Assembly: GCF_042678385.1 (NCBI RefSeq)
Contig: NZ_JBHUDY010000001.1
Location: 2,232,001 to 2,296,000 of the forward strand
DNA from: Sphingomonas_B tabacisoli
GTDB taxonomy: Bacteria > Pseudomonadota > Alphaproteobacteria > Sphingomonadales > Sphingomonadaceae
Direction of reading: 5' to 3'
Length of the DNA stretch: 64,000 bases
This document shows, piece by piece, positions 32,622 through 40,275 of this stretch. Each line of letters opens with the position of its first letter. The stretch's first letter is position 1. A program made the position numbers and the translations under genes. The notes under the pieces were generated by a model. That model was not told the DNA's origin. It did not search any database and saw only the letters and a list, made by a program, of their open reading frames with translations.

Positions 32622-33818
32622 CTACGCCGCCTTAGCCGGCAAATAATCCCGCGCGCCGGCGCTCAACCGCTCGATGCACTCGGCGATGTGCTGTTCCTCG
32701 ATCACCAGCGGCGGCAGCACGCGGAACACGTTCTCGCCCGCCGCGACGGTCAGCAGCCCGTGATTGTCGCGCAGGTGGGCGACGAAGTCGCGGCTGACCG
32801 CCGGCTCCTTCATCTTGATGCCGAGCATCAGCCCCTTGCCGCGGATCTCCTCGAACAAATGATCGTGGTTCGGGATCATCTGCTCGAACGCCTGGCGCAG
32901 CCGCTCGCCCATCCGGGTGACGTGCTCGAGGAAGCCCGGCTCCAGCATCACGTCGAGCACCGCCGTGCCCGCCGCCATTGCCAGCGGGTTGCCGCCATAG
33001 GTGGAGCCGTGGGTGCCGATCACCATGCCCTTGGCCGCCTCCTCCGTCGCAAGGCACGCGCCGAGCGGAAAGCCCGCGCCGATGCCCTTGGCAGCCGTCA
33101 TGATGTCGGGCGTGATGCCATAATGCTCATAGGCCCACATCTTGCCGGTGCGGCCATACCCGCACTGGATCTCGTCGAGGATCAGCAGCAAGCCGTGCTC
33201 GTCGCACGCCTTGCGCAGCCCCTGGATGAACTCGGGCGTGCCGGCGGTCATGCCGCCTTCGCCCTGCACCGTCTCGACCATGAAGCCCGCGGTCTCGTCG
33301 TCGATCAGCGCGAGCGCGCCCTCGAGGTCGTTGAACCGGGCATAGTCGAAGCCGGGCAGCAGCGGCTCGAAGCCGTCGCGCATCTTGGGCTGATCGGTCG
33401 CCGAGATCGCGCCCAGCGAACGGCCGTGGAACGCGTTCTTGAAGGTGATGAGCTTGTAGCGCTCGGGATTGCCGTTGACGTCGTGATAGCGGCGCGCAGT
33501 CTTGATCGCGCACTCGATCGCCTCGACGCCCGAGTTGGTGAAGAACACCGTGTCGGCAAAGCTGTTGTCGACGATCCGCTGCGCCAGCGCTTCGCCCTGC
33601 GGCGAGCCGTAAAGGTTGCTGACGTGCATCAGCGTGGCGACCTGATCCTGCAGCGTCTTGGTCAGGTGCGGATGGCCGTGGCCGAGCGCGTTGACCGCGA
33701 TGCCAGCGGCGAAGTCGAGATACTGCTCGCCGCGCTCGCCATAGAGATACACGCCCTCGCCTCGCACCGGCCGCACTGCGCAGCGCGGATAGACGGGCAT
33801 CAGGGGCGTGATCGTCAT
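32622..33818 (-). CDS. argD: Acetylornithine/succinyldiaminopimelate aminotransferase
   Basis: A 398-residue PLP enzyme (class III aminotransferase) of arginine biosynthesis, possibly also used in lysine biosynthesis. Seen: FFTNSGVEAIECAIKTAR near 100, the FHGRSLGAISAT segment near 137, LDEIQCGYGRTG near 224, and the PLP lysine in TAAKGIGAGFPLGA near 253. GGAG precedes MTITPLMPVYPR at 33818; a longer start at 33899 would run through a terminator-like hairpin. It is the first gene of argD-argF-hslO. Confidence 0.95.
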   Translation of the reverse strand: MTITPLMPVYPRCAVRPVRGEGVYLYGERGEQYLDFAAGIAVNALGHGHPHLTKTLQDQVATLMHVSNLYGSPQGEALAQRIVDNSFADTVFFTNSGVEAIECAIKTARRYHDVNGNPERYKLITFKNAFHGRSLGAISATDQPKMRDGFEPLLPGFDYARFNDLEGALALIDDETAGFMVETVQGEGGMTAGTPEFIQGLRKACDEHGLLLILDEIQCGYGRTGKMWAYEHYGITPDIMTAAKGIGAGFPLGACLATEEAAKGMVIGTHGSTYGGNPLAMAAGTAVLDVMLEPGFLEHVTRMGERLRQAFEQMIPNHDHLFEEIRGKGLMLGIKMKEPAVSRDFVAHLRDNHGLLTVAAGENVFRVLPPLVIEEQHIAECIERLSAGARDYLPAKAA

Positions 33819-33839
33819 GGTCGGGTCTCCGGAAAACGC

Positions 33840-33899
33840 AAAAAGGCGACCGCCCGGTCGCCTGGCCGGCGGTATAAAAGCTAGCGACAGCCGAAACAA
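33840..33899 (-). promoter_or_regulatory. argD promoter with terminator-like leader hairpin
   Basis: On the minus strand TTGTTT (33899-33894) and TATACC (33876-33871) are spaced by 17 bases, a sigma70-type arrangement. Immediately downstream, GGCGACC-gggc-GGTCGCC (33862-33845) forms a perfect 7-bp stem followed by TTTTT (33844-33840). The ribosome binding site GGAG of argD starts within 20 bases. The hairpin may end the AraC gene transcript and also act as an argD leader attenuator. Confidence 0.5.
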
Positions 33900-33904
33900 C
33901 CCCG

Positions 33905-34888
33905 CTAGGCGGCGAGCCGCACGCCTCCGTCCGCCTGCGGATCGGGCTGCTCCAGCAGTGCGTGCCGGGTGAAGCCGATCTCGCCTCCCTCGCGGCGATA
34001 GGCGCCCGGGGTCATGCCCGTGACCCGCTTGAACGCCTTGGCGAACGCGCTCTCATTCTCATAGCCGACGCGCACCGCGATCTCGGCGATCGAATGCCGC
34101 CCCTGGCGCAGCATCCCGCCCGCGCGGAACATCCGCCAGCGCGTGACGTAATCGAGCGGGCTCAAACCCACGCTGTCCCGGAATCGCGCCGCGAACGCCG
34201 AGCGCGACATGCCCGCCTGGCGCGCCAGCTCCTCGACCGTCCAGCCATTTTCGACGCGGGCATGGATGGCGGCGAACGCGCGCGACAGGCGCGGGTCGAT
34301 CAGCGCGCCGATCCAGCCGCTCGCTTCCGCGCCTTCGGACGCCGCATGGGCGCGGATCGCCTGGATGAAGAGTATATCGGCCAGGCGGCTGACCATGATG
34401 TCAGTGCCTAGGCTCCGCCGTGCGGTTTCGACCGCGAGCAATTGCAGGGTCGATTGCATCAGCTCCGATCGCTCCGCGTCCATCCGCGTCAGGATCAGCT
34501 CTGGCATCAGGTCGATCAGCGGCTGCGCGCCCTGGCGGTCGAACAGGAACCAGCCGGTAATCACCGTCACCGGATCGCCGCCCCCGCCGAGCCTCACGAC
34601 ATGGTTGGAATGCTCGCGCAGCGCCTTGTAGCAGAACTCGGTCGCGGTGTCGGGCTGGTCCTGCAGCGCATATTGCGCGCCGCCCACGATCATCCAGCAA
34701 TCGCCCGCCGACACCTGCACCGGAGCGCGGCCCGCGACCGTCAGCCAGCATTGCCCGCGCACCACATAGCCGAACCGCGCCGCCTTGCCGCGCACGAACG
34801 TCACGCCCCAAGGCGCGCTCGCTTCGATCCGCGCATAAAGGCTGGTGTGCACGCGCATCGAGCCGAACACGTCGTCGATCGGGTCCAT
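33905..34888 (-). CDS. AraC family transcriptional regulator (cupin_6 type)
   Basis: A 327-residue regulator. Residues about 10-195 form the AraC-binding cupin_6 sensor domain (LYARIEASAPWG, then GDCWMIVGG), common in regulators of oxidoreductase genes. The C-terminal double helix-turn-helix spans about 205-305 (ELARQAGMSRSAFAARFRD and IAEIAVRVGYENESAFAKAF). GGGAGGTGAGGG precedes the ATG. It is divergent from the CC_3452-type gene, and argD follows downstream in the same direction. The inducer and target are unknown. Confidence 0.9.
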   Translation of the reverse strand: MDPIDDVFGSMRVHTSLYARIEASAPWGVTFVRGKAARFGYVVRGQCWLTVAGRAPVQVSAGDCWMIVGGAQYALQDQPDTATEFCYKALREHSNHVVRLGGGGDPVTVITGWFLFDRQGAQPLIDLMPELILTRMDAERSELMQSTLQLLAVETARRSLGTDIMVSRLADILFIQAIRAHAASEGAEASGWIGALIDPRLSRAFAAIHARVENGWTVEELARQAGMSRSAFAARFRDSVGLSPLDYVTRWRMFRAGGMLRQGRHSIAEIAVRVGYENESAFAKAFKRVTGMTPGAYRREGGEIGFTRHALLEQPDPQADGGVRLAA

Positions 34889-34937
34889 CCCTCACCTCCC
34901 GGACGATCGATCAAGGAATACGGCGTTCTAGTGCTTA

Positions 34938-34970
34938 TCCGTCCAACTGTCGAGCGGTATGGAGGACGGA
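34938..34970. promoter_or_regulatory. Inverted repeat in the AraC/CC_3452 divergent promoter region
   Basis: TCCGTCC (34938-34944) and GGACGGA (34964-34970) are perfect 7-bp arms 19 bases apart, within the 101-bp gap between divergent starts. This is a possible regulator site; no consensus is known to me. Confidence 0.35.
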
Positions 34971-34989
34971 CAGCCAAAGGGAGTTTTCG

Positions 34990-35310
34990 ATGAAAGCCTA
35001 TCTGCTCGGGCTTGCCATGCTTGCCCAGCCCGTCTTTGCGGCCAGCACCGGCCAGGCCTCCTTCGCCGCCGGGACCCAGCTTCCGGCCCGCATCGTCGTC
35101 TCGGAAACGCTCTGGACCTGCGGCGACGGCCGCTGCTCCGGCCCGGCGGACAGCCGCACCATTGCCATGCAGCGCGCCTGCAACACGCTTGCCCGTCAGA
35201 TCGGCGAAGTGACCAGCCTTAGCGTCGGCGGCGCCGCGCTGCCCGCCGATGCCGTCCAGGCGTGCAACGCAAAGGCCGGCCGCGCCGCACAGGCCGTCGC
35301 GGCCCGCTGA
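34990..35310 (+). CDS. CC_3452 family small secreted protein
   Basis: A 106-residue exported protein with a signal peptide (AYLLGLAMLAQPVFA). The mature part contains RIVVSETLWTCGDGRCSGPADSR and two further cysteines (RACN, QACNAKA), which match the CC_3452 family found in sphingomonads and Caulobacter. The function is unknown; the cysteines suggest two disulfides. AAGGGAG before the ATG supports the start. It is a single gene ended by a good terminator and divergent from the AraC regulator. Confidence 0.78.
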   Translation: MKAYLLGLAMLAQPVFAASTGQASFAAGTQLPARIVVSETLWTCGDGRCSGPADSRTIAMQRACNTLARQIGEVTSLSVGGAALPADAVQACNAKAGRAAQAVAAR

Positions 35311-35318
35311 CACGAAAA

Positions 35319-35346
35319 GAGCCCCGGATCGCTCCGGGGCTCCCTT
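35319..35346 (+). terminator. Intrinsic terminator after the CC_3452 gene
   Basis: GAGCCCCGGA (35319-35328) pairs perfectly with TCCGGGGCTC (35333-35342) around a TCGC tetraloop, preceded by AAAA and followed by CCTTCTT. It probably serves both the upstream gene and the convergent gene ending at 35358. Confidence 0.8.
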
Positions 35347-35357
35347 CTTCTGCCCGC

Positions 35358-35816
35358 TCAGTAACGGCGATAAGGCCGGTCGTCGTTGCGCGCATATTGG
35401 ACGCGCCGCTCCAGCCGGTCGAGGCGGCGCTCCAGATCGTCGCGCTCGCGCGGATCGAGTCCGTTGCTGGCATAGTAGCTCTGCGCGATCCGCCAGAGCT
35501 GCTGCTGCTCATAGCCAAGCTGCTGCTGCTCGCGTGGGCTGATCAGGCCACGTTCGGCGGCCCGTTGCGCTTCAACGCCGATCCGGTCCATCCGCTGGCC
35601 GAACCAGTTGTGGCGCGTGAAGGTCTCGCCGCCATAGCGATCGTCGTAACGATTGCCGTAGCCGCGGTTGTAACCGCGATCATAGCGATCCTCGTCGCCG
35701 CGGTTGTAGCGATCCTGATAGCTGTCGTCGCGATCACGATAATATTGGGCCGAAACCGGCGCCGCTGCGACCAGCGTGGACGAAGCAAGCGCAAGCGAGA
35801 CAAGAAGCTTTTTCAT
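35358..35816 (-). CDS. Secreted Asp/Arg/Tyr-rich low-complexity protein
   Basis: A 152-residue exported protein. The signal peptide is MKKLLVSLALASSTLVAAAP. Residues 26-65 are a low-complexity stretch of D, R, Y, G and N (for example DRYNRGDEDRYDRGYNRGYG). The C-terminal half is helical with Gln and Arg/Leu heptads (REQQQLGYEQQQLW, DDLERRLDRLERR), a probable coiled coil. The ATG at 35816 is chosen because AAGGAG lies eight bases upstream. No function is known; similar small secreted proteins are frequent in sphingomonads. Confidence 0.75.
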   Translation of the reverse strand: MKKLLVSLALASSTLVAAAPVSAQYYRDRDDSYQDRYNRGDEDRYDRGYNRGYGNRYDDRYGGETFTRHNWFGQRMDRIGVEAQRAAERGLISPREQQQLGYEQQQLWRIAQSYYASNGLDPRERDDLERRLDRLERRVQYARNDDRPYRRY

Positions 35817-35894
35817 GACTCTCACTCCTTCATGAGCGAGACCGGTTTACGCGCTTGCCGATGGGCGAGGCCTGAATGGGCCCGTTATCAACGG

Positions 35895-36596
35895 TTAAGC
35901 CAGCACTTCCTTCAGGAAAGAACTCGTGGCCGCCGTCGACCGCCGGTCGGCATCTGCATTGTAGAGCACACGCCCCGGCATCGCCGCCTCGGGATTGGTG
36001 AAGCCATGGACGGTGTGCCCATAGGCGTGAAGCTGCCAATCCGCGCCCGCCTCGGTCAGCTCGCGCGTGAGGCCGAGCACATCGTCCGGCGTCGCCAGCG
36101 GGTCGTCCCAGCCGTGCAACACCAGCAGTTTCGCCTTGATCGGCGGCTGCGCGCCCAGATTGGGCCGCGAGAACACGCCGTGCACCGACACGGCGCCCTT
36201 CAGCCGATCCGTACCGGTCCGCGCCAAGTCGAGCGCGCACAGGCCGCCGAAGCAATAGCCGATGACCGCAACCCGGCTCGCGTCGGCGCCCTCGAGCCCG
36301 GCAGCGACATCGAGCGCGTCAAGCAATTGCCGCCGCAGCCGCGCGCGATCTGCGATCAGTTCGTTCATGAGGCCGAATGCGCGATCGCCGAGGTCGCGCT
36401 GATCCTTACCGTAATGATCGACGACAAAAGCGAGATAGCCTTCCGCCGCCAGCGCATCCGCCTTCGCATGTTCCAGCCTGGTCGGCCCGCGCACCGTCGG
36501 CGCGACCAGCACCACCGGATGCGACCCCGCGCCTTGCGGACGCGCGACATAAGCCTCACAGCCGATGTCGCCGGCGCGATAGTCGATGAAGCTCAT
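35895..36596 (-). CDS. Cytoplasmic dienelactone hydrolase family protein
   Basis: A 233-residue alpha/beta hydrolase without signal peptide. The nucleophile is Cys115 in GYCFGG, the acid lies in LHGWDDPLA and the histidine in GHTVHGF, the dienelactone-hydrolase triad. Its ATG overlaps the stop of the ABC permease gene as ATGA, so it is coupled to a membrane transporter component, an odd pairing. The substrate is unknown. It differs from the Tat-exported hydrolase at 6728-7573 in location and length. Confidence 0.88.
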   Translation of the reverse strand: MSFIDYRAGDIGCEAYVARPQGAGSHPVVLVAPTVRGPTRLEHAKADALAAEGYLAFVVDHYGKDQRDLGDRAFGLMNELIADRARLRRQLLDALDVAAGLEGADASRVAVIGYCFGGLCALDLARTGTDRLKGAVSVHGVFSRPNLGAQPPIKAKLLVLHGWDDPLATPDDVLGLTRELTEAGADWQLHAYGHTVHGFTNPEAAMPGRVLYNADADRRSTAATSSFLKEVLA

Positions 36597-37420
36597 GCCT
36601 TGATCTTCCAGCCGGAGCGCAACAGCGAATAGCAGATTGCGCCCATCACGATGTCGATCACCAGCACCACCACCGCCCCGATCATCACTGGCGAGTCGGA
36701 ATCGCCGAGAAACCCGTAACGGAAGCCCGAAATGATGTAGAAAAACGGATTGGCGTGGCTCACCGCGCGGAAGCTCGGCGCCAGCGCCTCGACCGAATAG
36801 AAGGTCCCCGAGAGCAGCGACAGCGGCGCCACGACGAAGTTCGTCACCGCCGCGGCATGGTCGAATTTCTCCGCCCAGATCGACGTCATCACGCCCAGAA
36901 AGGCGAGGAACAGCGCGCCCAGCACGCCGAACCAGGCAATCGCCCAGAAATGGTGCGGCGTCACATGCACGCCTGGCCATAGCAGCATCGCCAGCCACAC
37001 CGCGCAGCCGACCAGGACCGCGCGCGTCACCGAAGCGCCGGCCAGCGCCGCCAGCAGCTCGCCGTTCGAAAGCGGCGGCATCAGATAATCGACGATCGTC
37101 CCTTGGATCTTGCCGACCAGCAGCGAGAAGCTCGCATTGGCGAACGCGTTCTGCAGCATGCCCATCATGATCAGGCCCGGCGCGATGAAATCGGCGAACG
37201 GATGGCCGAGCACCGTGCGTCCCTGCCGCCCCAGCGCGACCGTGAAAATCACGAGGAAAAGCATCGTCGTGATCGCCGGCGCCCAGATCGTCTGGAGCTG
37301 GACCTTGAAGAAACGCCGCACCTCCTTCACATAAAGGGCGCGCAAGCCCGGCCAGTTCACGCGAGTGATCGACGCGACGCCGGGTGCGAGGCGGACTCCG
37401 GATTGGGACTGGTCGAGCAT
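36593..37420 (-). CDS. ABC-2 type transporter permease
   Basis: A 275-residue inner-membrane permease with six hydrophobic helices and the ABC-2 signature region near the C-terminus (VAPLSLLSGTFYSVEALAP). The N-terminal cytoplasmic part contains LRALYVKEVRRFFKVQLQTIWAP. It is a drug/lipid-type export permease. No ATP-binding subunit is adjacent, so the partner is encoded elsewhere. MLDQSQSG at 37420 is the preferred start; longer readings overlap gcrA on the other strand. gcrA is divergent, 69 bases away. Confidence 0.88.
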   Translation of the reverse strand: MLDQSQSGVRLAPGVASITRVNWPGLRALYVKEVRRFFKVQLQTIWAPAITTMLFLVIFTVALGRQGRTVLGHPFADFIAPGLIMMGMLQNAFANASFSLLVGKIQGTIVDYLMPPLSNGELLAALAGASVTRAVLVGCAVWLAMLLWPGVHVTPHHFWAIAWFGVLGALFLAFLGVMTSIWAEKFDHAAAVTNFVVAPLSLLSGTFYSVEALAPSFRAVSHANPFFYIISGFRYGFLGDSDSPVMIGAVVVLVIDIVMGAICYSLLRSGWKIKA

Positions 37421-37489
37421 CGGCTGCCCGCCTATCGGCGAACGGCTCACCCCGCAAGGCGCGCAGGATTTAAGGACGTAAGGACAAAC

Positions 37490-38137
37490 ATGGCCTGGAC
37501 CGACGAACGCATCGACCAACTGAAATCGATGTGGGAAAAGGGAATGACTGCCAGCCAGATCGCCGACGAGCTGGGCGGCGTCAGCCGCAACGCGGTGATT
37601 GGCAAGGCGCACCGGCTGGGCCTCCAGTCGCGCCCCTCTCCCGTCAGCAAGGATGACAGCGTGGTGCCGGCAGCCGCCGCGCCCGAGCCGCGCGCCGAAG
37701 CGCCGCGCCCCGCGCCGCCGCCTCGCCCGGCTCCCGTCGAACGCCCCGCCGCGCCTGTCTCGGCCGCTACTCCCGCGTCGGAGCCCAGCGCCCCGCCGCA
37801 GCCCCAGATCCGCTCGATCGGTCCCGGCGGCTTCCTGCGCCAGACCCCGGGCGAGCAGTCCACGCCGATTCCGCCCGCGCCGCCGCGCCGCCTCGTGCCT
37901 GCCAAGCCGAGCCCGGAAATGGCCGACAAGACGAGCCTGCTCGATCTGAACGACCGCATCTGCAAATGGCCGCTTGGCCATCCCGGCGAGCCCGATTTCC
38001 ATTTCTGCGGCGACGCGGTGAACCCCGGCTTCCCCTATTGCGTCGCGCATTGCGGCCAGGCCTATCAGGCACAGCTCCCGCGCCGCGACCGGCGCCCGCC
38101 GCCGCCGCTTCCCTTCGGCGGCCCGCGCGTCCGCTAA
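37490..38137 (+). CDS. gcrA: GcrA cell cycle regulator
   Basis: A 215-residue alphaproteobacterial transcription factor that binds methylated GANTC sites and sigma70. The N-terminal DNA-binding domain is residues 1-45 (MAWTDERIDQLKSMWEKG, then ASQIADELGGVSRNAVIGKA). A long Pro/Ala linker (about 55-145) follows. The C-terminal sigma-interacting domain has the conserved CKWPLGHP, FHFCGD and YCVAHC segments. TAAGGA lies upstream of the ATG. A GANTC site (GACTC, 37394-37398) lies 92 bases upstream, inside the divergent permease gene. A terminator separates it from the convergent fusion gene. Confidence 0.96.
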   Translation: MAWTDERIDQLKSMWEKGMTASQIADELGGVSRNAVIGKAHRLGLQSRPSPVSKDDSVVPAAAAPEPRAEAPRPAPPPRPAPVERPAAPVSAATPASEPSAPPQPQIRSIGPGGFLRQTPGEQSTPIPPAPPRRLVPAKPSPEMADKTSLLDLNDRICKWPLGHPGEPDFHFCGDAVNPGFPYCVAHCGQAYQAQLPRRDRRPPPPLPFGGPRVR

Positions 38138-38142
38138 CCCAA

Positions 38143-38166
38143 CAGCCCTTCCCTGGTGGGGAGGGC
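38143..38166. terminator. Bidirectional terminator between gcrA and the AraC-hydrolase gene
   Basis: AGCCCTTCCC-tggt-GGGGAGGGCT is a 10-bp stem with one G-T pair, 5 bases after the gcrA stop and touching the stop of the convergent gene. The compact tetraloop stem suits both directions. Confidence 0.65.
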
Positions 38167-39981
38167 TTAATGAGATAGAAACGCACGCAGCTCCTGTGCG
38201 AAGGCCGGCCAAGCCGGTTCGTCGCCCAGGAGCATGTGGTTGCCGCTTTCGAGCAGCATGAACCGGCTGTCCGCAATCCCGGCCGCGAGCACTTCGGAAC
38301 AGCCATGCGGGATGATCCGGTCGCCGCGGCTGTGCGCGATCAGCGTCTCCGCTGAGATTGAGGCTAGCTCGCCGCGCAGGTCCACGCTGCGAAAGACTTC
38401 CTGCAGCGACTCGTTCAGGCCCATGATCGTCACCAGCCGCTCGTTGAACCAGTCGATCACTTCGCCGCGCGCATCGGGCCAGTAGAGCGCGCCCAGCATC
38501 CGCCCGAACACTTCGCGGTCGCCGTCGCGATAGGCGTATCCCATCCTCAGCAGCGTCTCGCGCCTTTTGACCTCGTCCGGGTCACCGCGCACCCCGAACC
38601 CTTCCGCATAGCCGTCGACCAGCACCAGCTTGCGCACCCGCTCGGGGTGCCGCGCTGCATAGGCGATCGCGACCAGCGCACCGTGCGACAGCCCGAAGAC
38701 GTCGAACCGCTCCTCGCCGATATCGTCAACAACCGCCTCGAAATCCTCGACCAGCGCATCGAAGGTCCAGCGAGGCGGCCTGGGATCGGACAGGCCGACG
38801 CCTCGCAGATCGCTGCGGATCAGCCGCCGACCTTCGACCGCCGCTTCCACCCAGTGCCGCCAGGCCGCGGTGTTCCAGTCCTTCTCGACATGGTGGAACC
38901 AGACGGCCGGCTGCAGCATCGGAAAGCCCTCGCCCATCGCCGACCATCCGATCTGCGCGCCGTCAGCCGATCGGCAATAGCCGACGCGCTCCCCGGCCTT
39001 GGCTTGCTCCCGCGCCGAACTCTGCCGAGCCGATGCTTCGTTCGCTAGGCGACGGCGCCAGGTCGCCGGCGGCTCGCCATATTCGCGTTTGAAGGCGCGG
39101 GTGAACGCGGCTTCCGAGTTAAAGCCGACTTCATAGGCGACGTTGCTGCTGCTCTGCCGGCCGTCGCGCAGCATGTTGGCGGCCATCCGCATCCGCCAGC
39201 GCGCGCAATAGCGCATCGGCGGCTCGCCGATCAGCGCGGTGAAACGCTCCGCCAGCGCCGATCGCGACAGCCCGACTTCCCGCGACAGGCCGTTGATGTC
39301 GATCGCCTCGCGATACCGGCTATGGATGATCGCCAGCGCGCGCGCGACGACGGGGTCGCGCAGCCCGGCGAGCCAGCCGCCTTCGCCTTCCGGCAATGAC
39401 TCAATGTAGCGCCGCACCGCCTCGCCGAAGAGCAGCTCGGCCAGCCGCGCGACCACTTCCGGCGGCGCGCTCCGCAGCTCCTCGGCAGCGAAGCGAAGCG
39501 AGCTCTCCAGCCAATCGTCTCGCGAGCCGCCCTGCGATCCGATCAGCAACAGGCTCGGGAGGCTCTGCAGCAGCGCGTTCTCCGGCGAGGCGCTGCCCAG
39601 AAAGCCGCAATAGATCTGCGCGCCTTCGCCCTCCCCGCTGATGCGGATGTTGGACATGCCGCTTGGCCCAGGACTGACCAGCTCGTGCCCGTCCATCGGC
39701 GGCGTGCCCGCCTTGCTGTAGAGCAGATGGCGTTCGTTGCGCGGCACCAGGATGATGCAGCCGGGCCCTGCCTCCAGCGGCCCCTCTTCGTCGGTCTCCA
39801 CCCAGAAGCGGCCGGATCGGACATAGTGATAGCCGATCACGTGCACCGGCGTCGGGAAGAAGGCGGCGCAGTCCTCCGCCGTGAATTGCGAGCTGATGCA
39901 CCAGTCGCCCGCCATCTCTGCGTCGATGACGACACCGCCGTTCAGCCGCATCGACGACAATATGTCGGTCAGGACGTCCAT
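38167..39981 (-). CDS. AraC-type regulator fused to an alpha/beta hydrolase
   Basis: A 604-residue two-part protein. Residues 1-195 form a cupin_6-like sensor, and residues about 208-312 form an AraC double helix-turn-helix (INGLSREVGLSRSALAERF and SSNVAYEVGFNSEAAFTRAF). Residues about 335-604 form an alpha/beta hydrolase with nucleophile Ser432 (FGLSHG), Asp554 (SRGDRIIP) and His582 (SGNHMLL). The same hydrolase type (WRHWVEA, IRSDLRGVGLSD) is known fused to adenylate cyclases and LuxR domains. AAGGAG six bases before ATG 39981 decides the start. It is divergent from the small peptide-diiron-OsmC operon, its likely target. Confidence 0.88.
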   Translation of the reverse strand: MDVLTDILSSMRLNGGVVIDAEMAGDWCISSQFTAEDCAAFFPTPVHVIGYHYVRSGRFWVETDEEGPLEAGPGCIILVPRNERHLLYSKAGTPPMDGHELVSPGPSGMSNIRISGEGEGAQIYCGFLGSASPENALLQSLPSLLLIGSQGGSRDDWLESSLRFAAEELRSAPPEVVARLAELLFGEAVRRYIESLPEGEGGWLAGLRDPVVARALAIIHSRYREAIDINGLSREVGLSRSALAERFTALIGEPPMRYCARWRMRMAANMLRDGRQSSSNVAYEVGFNSEAAFTRAFKREYGEPPATWRRRLANEASARQSSAREQAKAGERVGYCRSADGAQIGWSAMGEGFPMLQPAVWFHHVEKDWNTAAWRHWVEAAVEGRRLIRSDLRGVGLSDPRPPRWTFDALVEDFEAVVDDIGEERFDVFGLSHGALVAIAYAARHPERVRKLVLVDGYAEGFGVRGDPDEVKRRETLLRMGYAYRDGDREVFGRMLGALYWPDARGEVIDWFNERLVTIMGLNESLQEVFRSVDLRGELASISAETLIAHSRGDRIIPHGCSEVLAAGIADSRFMLLESGNHMLLGDEPAWPAFAQELRAFLSH

Positions 39982-40138
39982 TCGGCTCCTTCCGGCGTCT
40001 CGATCAAATCTTCCGGCAACCCGGTCATTCATACCATCGCCGGACCGGCCTAGTCACGGCGCAACAGAAAACAACTCGGATCGCCTCCCCGCCAAGCCAG
40101 CGCCCGGCGGACAAATCATCGATTGTCGGAGGACAGAA

Positions 40139-40252
40139 ATGAACCAAGAAATTGTTGCTCGCGTGGCAAATCGCCTCGCCGTCTTCGTCTGCGCGGCCTT
40201 CTGGTCGAGCGTCATTCTCGCGGCCGCGACAGCGCCGCTGCACATTTCCTGA
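40139..40252 (+). CDS. 37-residue single-pass membrane peptide
   Basis: A short reading frame with an excellent ribosome binding site (GGAGGACAGAA before the ATG). It encodes MNQEIVARVANR followed by one hydrophobic helix (LAVFVCAAFWSSVILAAAT) and ends 23 bases before the diiron gene. This is seen in the sequence; function is unknown. Its placement as first gene of the diiron-OsmC unit suggests a leader or membrane partner. Its small size and lack of a known family keep the confidence moderate. Confidence 0.6.
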   Translation: MNQEIVARVANRLAVFVCAAFWSSVILAAATAPLHIS

Positions 40253-40275
40253 CTTCAGCTTTTCAGGAGAAGATC

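Noticed and set aside
36593..38212. N-terminally extended permease reading through the gcrA locus
   Set aside because: The extension is antisense to gcrA; the transporter fold begins at 37420.
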